Assembly (NCBI RefSeq): GCF_030518795.1
Contig: NZ_CP130427.1
Location: 5,332,001-5,396,000 of the forward strand
Length of the DNA: 64,000 nt
Origin: Micromonospora sp. NBRC 110009
Lineage (GTDB): Bacteria; Actinomycetota; Actinomycetes; Mycobacteriales; Micromonosporaceae
Direction of reading: 5' to 3'
Shown: piece by piece, positions 1 through 8,135 of the stretch
How the letters are laid out: every line of letters starts with the position of its first letter
Numbering within the stretch: the first letter of the stretch is position 1
Translations under genes and position numbers: made by a program
Notes under the pieces: generated by a model
Told to the model about the DNA's origin: nothing
Databases searched by the model: none
The model's input: the letters and a program-made list of their open reading frames with translations, nothing else

Positions 1-1456
1 CCGCCGCCCGCCAACTGGTGTCGAGCCGGCGCAGCGAATCGGTCACGTACGCCCGCGCGGCCTGGGCCGCCGCGAGCACCGCCGGGTACCGCGCGGCCAG
101 GTGGTCGGCCAGCTCCTCCGGCCCACCCGGGGCCCGCCGAAGCGCCGCCGTGGCCGCGTGCAACTCGTCGACCGGCAGCCCGGCGGCGTCGCCGTGGGGC
201 ACGTCCAGGTCGTCGATCAGGTAGTGCGCCCGCTGCAGCAGTGCGGTCAGCCGGGCGGCGGCGGCCTGGGCGGCGAGCGTACGGTCGCGCAGCTCCGCCA
301 GGGACGCCGCGGCGCCGCTCCGCCAGTCGTGGTCGAGGCGGCCCGCCGCGCAGACCGGGCAGGGCCCGTCACCCCGCTCGTCGTGCTGCTCGATGGCCAA
401 TCGGAGCAGTTCGGCGGTGCGCAGCGACGCCCGGGACCGGCCGCCGTCGTGCCGGCGCGCCTCGGCGGCGGCCTCCCGCAGCTGCCCGGCGAGGCGGGCC
501 ACCTCGTCGGCGTCGGGCAGCTGCATCGAGGCCAGCCACCGGCAGAGCACCATGGTCTCGTCGGCCGCCGACTCCGCCGGCTCGTCGAGGATCGCCGTCA
601 GCGCCGCCAGGTCGACCTCGCCCGGGGCTCCCAGCAGTCCGGCGGCCCGCCGGGCCCGGTCGTCGTCGATCCCGGCAAGAGTGTCGGCCAGGGTGGCGCG
701 CTGCCCGCGTACCTCTTTGTCGGCCGCGTCGAGAGGCTGCGCGGCGGCCGTGAGCCGGCGGTCGGCGTCGGTGATCGCCGCCAGGCCGAGGATCGCGGCG
801 ATCGCGTCAAAGAGCTGGCTCTGCGTGCCGGCGGTGAGCCGGCCCAGCTCGGCCGCGGTGAGGAACGGCCGGTACAGCTCCAGCGGCCGGGCCAGCCCCA
901 GCTCGGCGACGTCCTTCCGGATGCCCCGTGCGCTGGTGACGGTCACCTCGGCCTCGCCCAGCTCCGCGCCCGCCGGCCAGGAGCGGACCACCCGGGTGGG
1001 CGTGGGCACCCCGTCGACCCGCAGCTCGACGGCGATCCGGCACGGCTCCCCGGCGTGCAGGTTGCGCCACCCGGTCCGCCACCCGCCGTGGTGGTCGGCC
1101 CAGCGGGCGCTGTCGCCGGTCAGCGCCAGCTCCGCCGCCTCCGCGAAGCTGGACTTGCCGGAGCCGTTGCGGCCGACCAGCAGGGTCAGGCCCGGACCGG
1201 GCTCGATCTCGAGGGTGCGCTCCGGGCCGACGCCGCGGAACCCGGCGACGGTGACCGACGCCAGCCAGATCCGCTCCCGCGGCTCGTCCGCCGCCGGGCG
1301 CTGCGGCTCCGGCGTGGTCCGCCCACCGGCGAGCGCCGCGTCCAGGTCGGCGTCGCCGCTCAGCGCGGCGAGGACCAACTCGGCGGTGTCATCGGGTACG
1401 CGATCGGCGGCGAGCCGGTCGGCGATCAGCTCGGCGAGGGGTTCCCTGCGCATCAT
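1..1456 (-). CDS. SbcC/RecN-like AAA (ABC-type) ATPase, partial
   Basis: Only the N-terminal ~485 residues are in the window; the frame stays open through the left edge. The start is the first of two adjacent ATGs (MMRREPL). After a ~60-residue leader comes the ABC/SMC-type core: the strand segment VTVAGFRGVGPERT and then Walker A GRNGSGKSS near residue 97. A CPVC motif near residue 365 resembles half of a Rad50/SbcC zinc hook. The protein is colinear and highly similar to the complete 828-residue ATPase at 28972-31458, so the missing half should hold the signature motif, Walker B and H-loop. Family proteins are DNA-structure-sensing ATPases in repair or phage defence; the role here is not known. 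Similar residues immediately upstream suggest this is one copy of a duplicated cassette. Confidence 0.85.
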   Translation of the reverse strand, partial: MMRREPLAELIADRLAADRVPDDTAELVLAALSGDADLDAALAGGRTTPEPQRPAADEPRERIWLASVTVAGFRGVGPERTLEIEPGPGLTLLVGRNGSGKSSFAEAAELALTGDSARWADHHGGWRTGWRNLHAGEPCRIAVELRVDGVPTPTRVVRSWPAGAELGEAEVTVTSARGIRKDVAELGLARPLELYRPFLTAAELGRLTAGTQSQLFDAIAAILGLAAITDADRRLTAAAQPLDAADKEVRGQRATLADTLAGIDDDRARRAAGLLGAPGEVDLAALTAILDEPAESAADETMVLCRWLASMQLPDADEVARLAGQLREAAAEARRHDGGRSRASLRTAELLRLAIEQHDERGDGPCPVCAAGRLDHDWRSGAAASLAELRDRTLAAQAAAARLTALLQRAHYLIDDLDVPHGDAAGLPVDELHAATAALRRAPGGPEELADHLAARYPAVLAAAQAARAYVTDSLRRLDTSWRAA

Positions 1457-1576
1457 CAGACCTCCGCTTCGAGCAGGTGGGGAGGGCATGTGGTGCCGCC
1501 GTCGCGGCTCCGCCCGGGCCGGCTGCCGGTGGTGGTGTCGCGACGGTGGGTGACTGCTCTATCTGTTGATCGGCGG

Positions 1577-1612
1577 TCAGGCCCGCAATGCAACATGCCG
1601 ATCGCACATGGC
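1577..1612 (-). pseudogene. Possible 3' remnant of an RNase H-like gene
   Basis: Read on the minus strand this short segment ends ...DRHVALRA-stop. The RNase H-like gene upstream of the paralogous ATPase ends ...RDWQVALAA-stop. The plus-strand DNA around both stop codons shares GGCGGTCAGGC and TGCAAC with the same spacing (about three quarters identity over ~36 bases). Position and order relative to the ATPase are also the same. I infer that a duplicated RNase H-ATPase cassette lost nearly all of its RNase H gene here. The match is short and could be chance. Confidence 0.3.
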
Positions 1613-1668
1613 CCGCAGGGTCCATCGGATGCCACCATGACCAACGTCTGGCACGCACCGACGTGGAC

Positions 1669-1698
1669 TGTCGACAAATGCTTCGGCCGGTTGTCGGA
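1669..1698 (+). promoter_or_regulatory. Candidate ECF42-type promoter
   Basis: TGTCGA occurs at 1669-1674, about 90 bases upstream of the VOC gene. As I recall it, TGTCGA is the -35 consensus reported for ECF42 sigma factors, whose own operons are often autoregulated; an ECF42-type factor is the third gene of this operon. The -10 region (GTCGG near 1693) is a weaker match. Seen: the hexamer and its location. Inferred: promoter function. Confidence 0.35.
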
Positions 1699-1759
1699 TC
1701 CGGTCGCCTGCCGGTCGTCTGGTTGGTAGAGGCACCACTCCGGACACGAAAGGATCGAC

Positions 1760-2230
1760 ATGACGCCGTCAGCCAGCCCGATTCCTGACTCCTACCGCCG
1801 CGTCACGCCCTGCCTGGTCGTACGCGGCGCCGCGGATGCACTCACCTTCTATGCCGACGTGTTCGGCGCTACCGATCGGATGCGCTTCCCCGGCCCGGGC
1901 GGCACCGTCGCCCACGCTGAGATCCAGATCGGGGACGCGGTGGTCATCGTCGAAGACGAGGACCCACGGCGCGGAACCACGGCCCCGCCGGTCGGCGGGC
2001 TGCCCGGCACCCCGGTCTTCCAGTTCATCTACGTCGAGGACGTCGACCGGACGGTGGCGCAGGCGGCGCAGCGCGGCGCGACCGTGCAGCGCGCCCCGGA
2101 GAACCAGTTCTACGGTGACCGGGACGCCTTCATCGTCGACCCCTTCGGGCACGGCTGGACCGTCGCCACGCACGTGGAGGACGTGAGCGCCGACGAGCTG
2201 TCCCGGCGGATGGCCGCCCTGTTCGCATAG
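1760..2230 (+). CDS. VOC (glyoxalase/bleomycin resistance, PhnB-like) family protein
   Basis: A 156-residue protein with the two-module vicinal-oxygen-chelate fold pattern: an N-terminal half VTPCLVVRGAADALTFYADVFGA and a C-terminal half ending YGDRDAFIVDPFGHGWTVATH, typical of PhnB/YdcJ-like VOC proteins. The start ATG has an AAAGGA ribosome site 8 bases upstream. It is the first gene of an operon with a DGPF (YCII) protein and an ECF sigma factor. VOC and DGPF proteins are common genomic partners of ECF42 sigma factors, so this is more likely a target or sensor of that circuit than a classical lactoylglutathione lyase. Substrate unknown. Confidence 0.85.
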   Translation: MTPSASPIPDSYRRVTPCLVVRGAADALTFYADVFGATDRMRFPGPGGTVAHAEIQIGDAVVIVEDEDPRRGTTAPPVGGLPGTPVFQFIYVEDVDRTVAQAAQRGATVQRAPENQFYGDRDAFIVDPFGHGWTVATHVEDVSADELSRRMAALFA

Positions 2231-2248
2231 ACCTCGACGGAGGAAAAG

Positions 2249-2590
2249 ATGAAGTACGTGCTGATGTTCGTCGAGACCGAGCAGTTCGCGGCCGATCTCG
2301 CCGCCATGGACGAATCCGAGCGGGAACGCGCCTACGCCGGGGTGCGGCAGTGGTTCGCCGACCACCAGGACAAGATCAGTCACCACTCGCACCTCATGCC
2401 GTCGGACACGGCGACCACCCTGCGGCTGGATCGGAGCGAGCCGTTGGTCTCCGACGGGCCGTTCGTGGAGGGCAAGGAGGTGGTCAGCGGCTACGCCGAG
2501 ATCGAGGTGGCTGATCTCGACGAGGCGCTGAGCGTCGCAAGATCGTGGCCAGCCTGCCCGGTGGTGGAGATCCGACCCATCGCGGCATGA
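2249..2590 (+). CDS. DGPF-domain (YCII-related) protein
   Basis: A 113-residue protein opening MKYVLMFVETEQF and carrying SDGPFVEGKEVVSGYAEIEV, the DGPF signature for which the family is named. The family has a ferredoxin-like YCII fold with no established activity. The stop overlaps the ATG of the downstream sigma gene (ATGA at 2587-2590), so translation is probably coupled. DGPF proteins are the hallmark neighbours of ECF42 sigma factors and are thought to belong to their regulatory circuits or regulons; no anti-sigma factor is encoded here. Ribosome site GGAGGAAA lies before the ATG. Confidence 0.9.
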   Translation: MKYVLMFVETEQFAADLAAMDESERERAYAGVRQWFADHQDKISHHSHLMPSDTATTLRLDRSEPLVSDGPFVEGKEVVSGYAEIEVADLDEALSVARSWPACPVVEIRPIAA

Positions 2591-3783
2591 CCCAGCCGAC
2601 GCACGCCGAGCTCGCCCGCGTGGTCCGCGACCACGCGGGCCGGCTCGCCGCGTCCCTGGTGCAGTTGGTTGGCGACTTCTCCGCCGCCGAAGATCTCGTC
2701 CAGGACGCCGTCGAGGCCGCGTTGGCGCACTGGCCTGGCGAGGGCATCCCGGAGCGCCCGGACGCGTGGCTGTACACCGTCGCCCGCCGTCGTGGTCTCG
2801 ATCAGCTCCGCCGGGAGCATCGCCACCGGCAGAAACTCGCGCTGGTGCCGTGGCCGGCCGAAACGCAGCCCGACGACCGGCTCCGGCTGATCTTCACCTG
2901 CTGTCATCCCGCCCTGCCCCGCGCCGCCCAGGTCGCCCTGACGTTGCGCGTGGTGTGCGGGCTGAGCACCGCACAGATCGCCAGAGCGTTCCTCGTCCCG
3001 GAGAGCACCGTCGGGCAACGGATCACCCGCGCCAAACGGAAGATCAGCGACGCCGGGATCCCGTACCGGATCCCGTCCGCGCACGATCTCGGCGGCCGCC
3101 TCGCCGAGGTGCTCGCCGTGATCTACCTGCTGTTCAACGAGGCCTACCTGTCCACCGGCGGCGACCAGGCCCAGTCCGGCGGCCTCGCCGACGACGCCGA
3201 ATTTCTCGCCGCGTTGCTGCACCAGCTCATGCCTACCGAGCCCGAGGTCGCCGGCCTGCTCGCCCTGATCCGGCTCCACCGGGCCAGAGCCGCCGCCCGC
3301 TTCGACCAGAACAACGAGATCATCCAGCTGCAACACCAGGACCGGTCGCGCTGGAACCACCAGGCAGTCGCGGAGGCCGGGCGACTCATCGGCCGCGCCG
3401 CAGCACAGCGAAGACCAGGGCCCTACCAACTGCAGGCCGCGATCGTCGCCTGCCACGCGGAGGCCCCGCGGTGGGCGGACACCGACTGGATCCAGATCGT
3501 GGTGCTGTACGACATGCTGCTGCACCTGGCACCGTCGCCGGTCACCCGGCTCCACCGGGCGATCGCCCTGCGCTACGTCACCGGGTCGGCGCAGGCGCTC
3601 GCCGAAGTCGACGCCCTGGCCGATGACCTGAACGACTACCACCTCTTCCACGCCACCCGCGCCGAGCTGCTCCGCGACGTCGGCGACCTCGCCGGGGCAT
3701 GCGCGGCCGACGAACGTGCCCTCGTCCTGACCGCCAACCCGGCCGAACAATCCCTGCTGCGCCAACGCCTGAGCTGGGCCTGA
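2587..3783 (+). CDS. ECF RNA polymerase sigma factor, ECF42 type with C-terminal extension
   Basis: A 398-residue extended ECF sigma factor. Region 2 reads FSAAEDLVQDAVEAALAHW then AWLYTVARRRGLDQLRR; region 4 is in LRVVCGLSTAQIARAFLVP followed by STVGQRITRAKRKI. The remaining ~210 residues form the helical, TPR-like extension typical of ECF42 (DUF6596), with LFNEAYLSTGGD, FDQNNEIIQLQHQDRSRW and LHRAIALRYVTG. I chose the ATG overlapping the DGPF stop; the frame stays open 14 codons upstream inside that gene. No anti-sigma gene is adjacent; in ECF42 the extension itself controls activity. A TGTCGA element upstream of the operon may be its own target. Confidence 0.92.
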   Translation: MTQPTHAELARVVRDHAGRLAASLVQLVGDFSAAEDLVQDAVEAALAHWPGEGIPERPDAWLYTVARRRGLDQLRREHRHRQKLALVPWPAETQPDDRLRLIFTCCHPALPRAAQVALTLRVVCGLSTAQIARAFLVPESTVGQRITRAKRKISDAGIPYRIPSAHDLGGRLAEVLAVIYLLFNEAYLSTGGDQAQSGGLADDAEFLAALLHQLMPTEPEVAGLLALIRLHRARAAARFDQNNEIIQLQHQDRSRWNHQAVAEAGRLIGRAAAQRRPGPYQLQAAIVACHAEAPRWADTDWIQIVVLYDMLLHLAPSPVTRLHRAIALRYVTGSAQALAEVDALADDLNDYHLFHATRAELLRDVGDLAGACAADERALVLTANPAEQSLLRQRLSWA

Positions 3784-4028
3784 CCCGCGACGCACCAGTG
3801 GTGCCGCTGCCCAGGTGACGCGGGGTTCGCGCGGTCAGCGAAGGTCGGACATGCGCGATTGTTGGGCGCGAAACGCGAATCTCTTCCCAAAGGCCCCGGC
3901 CGGTGACCGCGACCAGCGACCTGATACCGCCCAACCTCGCCGATAAGTAGCACCGGAAAGCCAGGATTGCTGGAAATCCCCATGCCCAGGCCTTGCGCTG
4001 CTGCTTTCCGTCACGCAGGATGGGTCGC

Positions 4029-5057
4029 ATGGATGCCGCGCCCACCCTTGACGCGTTGGACCGCCGCCTGCTGGCCGCGCTGCAACTCGACGGCCGCGCG
4101 CCGTGGGGCCTGGTGGCCCGGGCGGTCGGGGCCAGCGAGTCGACGGTGCAGCGCCGTTTCACCGCGTTGCGCAACCGGCGAGCGGCCCGGGTCATCGGCG
4201 TCGTCGACGTCCTCCGGTGCGGCCTGGGGGTTCCCGTGCTCGTCCGGATCTCGTGCCGACCCGGCACCGCGGGGGAGGTCGTGACCCGGCTGGCCGCGAA
4301 GCCCGAGGCCCGCTTCGTCGCCATGGTCGCGGGCAGCGTCGACGTGGTCGCCGAGTTCGTCGTGCCGACGCACCGGGACCTCGCCCAGGTGCTCGTCCAC
4401 GACCTGCCCGGAGCCGACCTGGTCACCGACACCGAGACCCTGACGGTGATGCGGACCTTCACCTCCGCCCACGACTGGGACACCGGCCTTCTCGACCCGG
4501 AGGCGACCGCCCTGCTCCGCCCCACGCCCGCGCGTCCGTTCGAGGACCAGATCTGGGAGCGCCCACCGGACCGGCTGGACGACCTCGAACTGGCCATCCT
4601 GGCCACCCTCGGCGAGGACGGGCGGATGCCGGTCAGGGAGATCGCGGCGCAGGTCAACTCGAGCGAGTCGACGGTCGCCCGGCGCATCGACTCGATGGTC
4701 GCCCGGGGCTGCCTGCGCTTCCGGACGTTGGTGGAGCCGACCCTGCTGGGCTTCGCGGTCGAGTTCATGCTCTGGCTCGACGTCGAGCCGGCCCAACTGG
4801 ACGCCGCCGGTCGCCAGCTCGCCGAGGACCCCGCCACCAAGTACCTGTCCGCCACCGCCGGGCGGTTCAACCTCTGCGCGCAGGTCTCGCTTCCGCACTT
4901 CGCGGATCTCTACCGGTTCACCACCGACGTGGTCGGCGCCCTGCCCGGCGTCCGCCGCGCGGACACGACCCTGCAACTCGACACCCTCAAGCGCGCCTGG
5001 CTACCCACCGCCTCGCACCTGTCCGTCGAGCCCGTCACCGAAAGGAGCAGCCAATGA
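4029..5057 (+). CDS. Lrp/AsnC-family regulator with duplicated HTH-RAM module
   Basis: A 342-residue double-length Lrp/AsnC protein. The first HTH is near residues 5-55 (LDRRLLAALQLDGRAPWGLV, then GASESTVQRRF). The second is near 180-235 (LELAILATLGEDGRMPVREI, then NSSESTVARRI). Each is followed by a ligand-binding RAM-like segment. Normal Lrp proteins are ~150 residues with one module, so this is a tandem fusion. I chose ATG 4029, preceded by AGGA; in-frame ATGs at 3993 and 4020 lack a spaced ribosome site. The stop overlaps the next gene (ATGA), so it heads the six-gene operon and probably controls it in response to a catabolic substrate. The 245 bases upstream contain no gene. Confidence 0.88.
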   Translation: MDAAPTLDALDRRLLAALQLDGRAPWGLVARAVGASESTVQRRFTALRNRRAARVIGVVDVLRCGLGVPVLVRISCRPGTAGEVVTRLAAKPEARFVAMVAGSVDVVAEFVVPTHRDLAQVLVHDLPGADLVTDTETLTVMRTFTSAHDWDTGLLDPEATALLRPTPARPFEDQIWERPPDRLDDLELAILATLGEDGRMPVREIAAQVNSSESTVARRIDSMVARGCLRFRTLVEPTLLGFAVEFMLWLDVEPAQLDAAGRQLAEDPATKYLSATAGRFNLCAQVSLPHFADLYRFTTDVVGALPGVRRADTTLQLDTLKRAWLPTASHLSVEPVTERSSQ

Positions 5058-5965
5058 GCGCCGCCACCGAGCCGTGGCAGTGGGACGAGGCCACCTGGCG
5101 CGGCCACGTCGACCGGGTCCGAGCGGGCCGCCGGCTCGCGCCGTCATGGCCCGGCGGCGCCAAGGTCGCCGTCGCGATCTCCTTCGACTCCGATCACGAG
5201 ACCATTCCGCTGCGCGAAGGGGAGACCCGCCCCGGCAAGCTCGCCCAGGGCGAGTACGGCTCCCGGGTCGCCGCGCCCCGGATCCTCGCCGCGCTGGCGC
5301 GGCACTCGGTGCCCGCCACCTTCTTCATGCCGGCGGTGTCCGCCCTGCTCCATCCCGAAGAGGCGCGCGGTTACGTGGAGGCCGGCCACGAGATCGCCGC
5401 GCACGGGTGGATCCACGAGCGCAACATGCTGCTGCAACCGCAGGACGAACGGGAGCTGGCCGCTCGGGCCCTGGACACGTTGGAGAAGGTCACCGGGGTT
5501 CGACCGGTCGGGGTGCGCACCCCGTCCTGGGACTTCTCCGACGCCACCCTGGGGATCATCGCCGAGCTCGGGCTGATCTACGACTCGTCACTGATGGCCG
5601 ACGACGACTGCTACGAGCTGCTCGCCGACGGCCGGCCCACCGGCATCGTCGAGCTGCCGGTGGAGTGGATCCGCGACGACGCCCCGTACTTCATGATGGA
5701 GCGCTACTCGACCCTGCGGCCCTACACCCCGCCGCGTGACGTGCTGCAGCTGTGGCGGGACGAGTTCGACGCCGCCCGTGCCGACGGTGGCCTGTTCCAG
5801 CTCACCCTGCACCCGCACATCATCGGCCACCGCGCCCGGATGGTCGTGCTCACCGAACTGCTCGACCACATGGCCTCCTTCGACGACGTCTGGTTCGCCA
5901 CCCACGCCCAGATCGTCGAGCACGTGCGCACGGAGCTGTCCGAGCCGCCGACAAACGCCGACTAG
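5054..5965 (+). CDS. Polysaccharide deacetylase (NodB/CE4) family hydrolase
   Basis: A 303-residue protein of the CE4/NodB superfamily, closest in style to PgdA-like and allantoinase-like (PuuE) members. Visible motifs: ISFDSDHET (metal-binding Asp motif 1), HEIAAHGWIHERN (motif 2 with the two His), VRTPSWDFSD (motif 3) and LTLHPHIIGHRARM near the C-terminus (motif 5 His). There is no signal peptide, so it acts in the cytosol and is unlikely to be a wall enzyme. Members of this branch hydrolyse amides or cyclic ureides as well as N-acetyl groups. With a symporter, oxidoreductases and a peptidase downstream, a role in breaking down an imported N-containing small molecule is inferred. AAAGGAG precedes the start. 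Confidence 0.87.
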   Translation: MSAATEPWQWDEATWRGHVDRVRAGRRLAPSWPGGAKVAVAISFDSDHETIPLREGETRPGKLAQGEYGSRVAAPRILAALARHSVPATFFMPAVSALLHPEEARGYVEAGHEIAAHGWIHERNMLLQPQDERELAARALDTLEKVTGVRPVGVRTPSWDFSDATLGIIAELGLIYDSSLMADDDCYELLADGRPTGIVELPVEWIRDDAPYFMMERYSTLRPYTPPRDVLQLWRDEFDAARADGGLFQLTLHPHIIGHRARMVVLTELLDHMASFDDVWFATHAQIVEHVRTELSEPPTNAD

Positions 5966-6015
5966 CCCGCGCCGACCCTGCCCCCCTTTCCACCGCGACC
6001 ACCCGGAGGTTCGCC

Positions 6016-7329
6016 GTGTCCGCGACCACCACGACCGCACCGACCCACGCACCAGGCGCGCCCCTCACCGACAAGCAGCGCCGCGCCGTGATCGCCGGTT
6101 CGATCGGCAACACCGTCGAATGGGTCGACTGGGCCCTGTACGCCTCGTTCGCACCGATCTTCTCCGCCCAGTTCTTCCCGAAGGGGAACCCGAACGCCGC
6201 CCTGCTGGCCACCCTGGCCGTGTTCGCCGTCGGCTTCCTGATGCGCCCCATCGGTGGCGCCCTGCTGGGCAGCTACGCCGACCGGCGCGGCCGCAAGGCC
6301 GGCATGACGTTGACCATCTCGATGATGGCCGTCGCCGCCCTGGTCATCGCGATCTGCCCGCCGTACTCGGCGATCGGCATTCTCGCCCCGGTCGTCCTGG
6401 TGCTCGCCCGTCTGGTGCAGGGCTTTTCCGCCGGTGGCGAGTTCGGCACCTCCTCCGCCTTCCTCATCGAGTCCGCGTCGCCCCGGCGCCGGGGCTTCGT
6501 CGGGTCCTGGCAGCAGGTGTCGGTGGGCGCCGGCGCGCTGATCGCCTCGCTGCTGGGCACGCTGCTGACCCGTACCCTCAGCGACGACGCCCTGGCCACC
6601 TGGGGTTGGCGGGTCGCGTTCGCCGTCGGCGGCCTGCTCGGCCTGGTCGGGCTGTGGCTGCGGGTCTCGGTCGAGGAGACCGACGCGTTCACCGAACTCG
6701 CGCAGCGGCGGGTGGGGCAGGCCAAGCCCCAGCCGGTGAAGGAGATGCTGGTCAAGCACCCGCGCGCCGCGCTGCGGGTCGTCGGGATCACCATCGCCGG
6801 CACCCTGCTGTACTACATGTGGGTCAGCTACATGCCCGGCTACGCCCACACCGCCGAGGGCGTCCCGCTGACCACCGCGTTCCTCGCCAACACCCTGGCC
6901 ATCGCGATCTTCCTGGTGCTGCTGCCCTTCGGCGGCAAGCTCTCCGACCGGTTCGGCCGCAAGCCCACCCTGCTCTTCTTCGCCATCGGCTTCCTCGTGC
7001 TGGCCTGGCCGGCGTTCCAGATCATCGGCGGTGGCTTCTGGTCGCTGTTCCTCGTCGAACTCGCCGGGGTCTTCTTCCTGGTCGGCTACTCCGCCAACTG
7101 CGCCGTGGTGATGGCCGAGCAGTTCCCCGCCGACGTCCGCACCACCGGCATCGGCCTGCCCTACGCCCTCGCCGTGGCGATCTTCGGCGGCACCGCCCCC
7201 TACGTCACCACGTGGCTGGCCACCCACGGCCACCGCGACAAGGTGTGGCTGTACGCCGCCGCGGCCGCCGTCGTCGGGATCGTCGTCTACGCCACCATGC
7301 CGGAGACCAAGGGCAAGGAGATCGGATGA
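6016..7329 (+). CDS. MFS transporter, metabolite:H+ symporter (MHS) family
   Basis: A 437-residue, 12-helix major facilitator. The segment GSIGNTVEWVDWALYASFAP and the loop motif SYADRRGRKAG between helices 2 and 3 are characteristic of the MHS subfamily (shikimate, alpha-ketoglutarate, proline/betaine symporters); a second SDRFGRKP loop follows helix 8. The start is GTG 6016 with GGAGG six bases upstream; there is a 50-base gap after the deacetylase gene. Its stop overlaps the SDR start. It likely imports the organic-acid or amino-acid-like substrate processed by this operon. Specificity cannot be read from the sequence. Confidence 0.9.
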   Translation: MSATTTTAPTHAPGAPLTDKQRRAVIAGSIGNTVEWVDWALYASFAPIFSAQFFPKGNPNAALLATLAVFAVGFLMRPIGGALLGSYADRRGRKAGMTLTISMMAVAALVIAICPPYSAIGILAPVVLVLARLVQGFSAGGEFGTSSAFLIESASPRRRGFVGSWQQVSVGAGALIASLLGTLLTRTLSDDALATWGWRVAFAVGGLLGLVGLWLRVSVEETDAFTELAQRRVGQAKPQPVKEMLVKHPRAALRVVGITIAGTLLYYMWVSYMPGYAHTAEGVPLTTAFLANTLAIAIFLVLLPFGGKLSDRFGRKPTLLFFAIGFLVLAWPAFQIIGGGFWSLFLVELAGVFFLVGYSANCAVVMAEQFPADVRTTGIGLPYALAVAIFGGTAPYVTTWLATHGHRDKVWLYAAAAAVVGIVVYATMPETKGKEIG

Positions 7330-8135
7330 GCAGGCACGTCCTGGTCACCGGAGCGGCCAGCGGAATCGGCGCGGCAGTCGCCGCGTGGTTCGCCAACGAC
7401 GGCTGGCAGGTCAGCGGCGTCGACCTCCGCGAGCCCGAACTGCGCGCCACGCTGGCCGCGCTGGACGCCGACACCGACGCCCACGTCGCCGACCTGGCCG
7501 ATCCGGCAGCGCCGACCCGGGTGGTCAAGGAAGCCTGGGCGCGCGGCGGACCGCTGGACGCCGTGGTCAACGCCGCCGGCATCTACCCGGCTCGTAGCTT
7601 CCTCGACCTCGACGCCCCGGTGTGGGACCGGGTCCAGGCGGTCAACGTCCGCGCGCCGATGCTCACCACCCGCGCCTTCGCCGAGCTGGCCATCGCGGCC
7701 GGGCGTGGCGGCAGCGTGGTGAACATCAGCTCCGGTGCCGCGCTGCGGGCCCGCCCCGGCGCCGCCCACTACAGCACCTCCAAGGCGGCCCTGGAGATGC
7801 TGACCAGGGCCGCCGCCGTCGAGCTGGGCGCCGCCGGCATCCGGGTCAACGCGGTCAGCCCGGGGTTCGTCACCGTCGACAGCGCGGCCAACCCGGTCAC
7901 CGAGGAGTACGCCGCGGCGGTGTCGGTGAACCCGCTGGGCCGGCGCGGACGCCCCGACGACATCGCCGCCGCCGTCGCCTGGCTGGTGTCGCCGGCCGCC
8001 GAGTGGGTCACCGGCACCGTCCTCCGGGTCGACGGCGGCGCGTCCGCCGGCACCACCACCCTGCCACCGCACTGGCCGGCGCTGAGCGACGTGCAGGCCC
8101 CCGATCCGCACCCCACGCAAGGAGCAACCCTGTGA
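7326..8135 (+). CDS. Short-chain dehydrogenase/reductase (SDR)
   Basis: A 269-residue classical SDR. TGAASGIG (cofactor-binding glycine motif) is at residues 8-15, NAAG near 84, a catalytic Ser in VVNISSGAAL, and the YSTSK (YxxxK) catalytic pair near 152-156. RVDGGAS near the C-terminus is also typical. An acidic residue after beta-2 (GVDLREPE) favours NAD(H). It is coupled by overlapping start/stop codons to both neighbours. It presumably oxidises or reduces a hydroxyl/keto intermediate of the pathway. Confidence 0.92.
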   Translation: MSRHVLVTGAASGIGAAVAAWFANDGWQVSGVDLREPELRATLAALDADTDAHVADLADPAAPTRVVKEAWARGGPLDAVVNAAGIYPARSFLDLDAPVWDRVQAVNVRAPMLTTRAFAELAIAAGRGGSVVNISSGAALRARPGAAHYSTSKAALEMLTRAAAVELGAAGIRVNAVSPGFVTVDSAANPVTEEYAAAVSVNPLGRRGRPDDIAAAVAWLVSPAAEWVTGTVLRVDGGASAGTTTLPPHWPALSDVQAPDPHPTQGATL

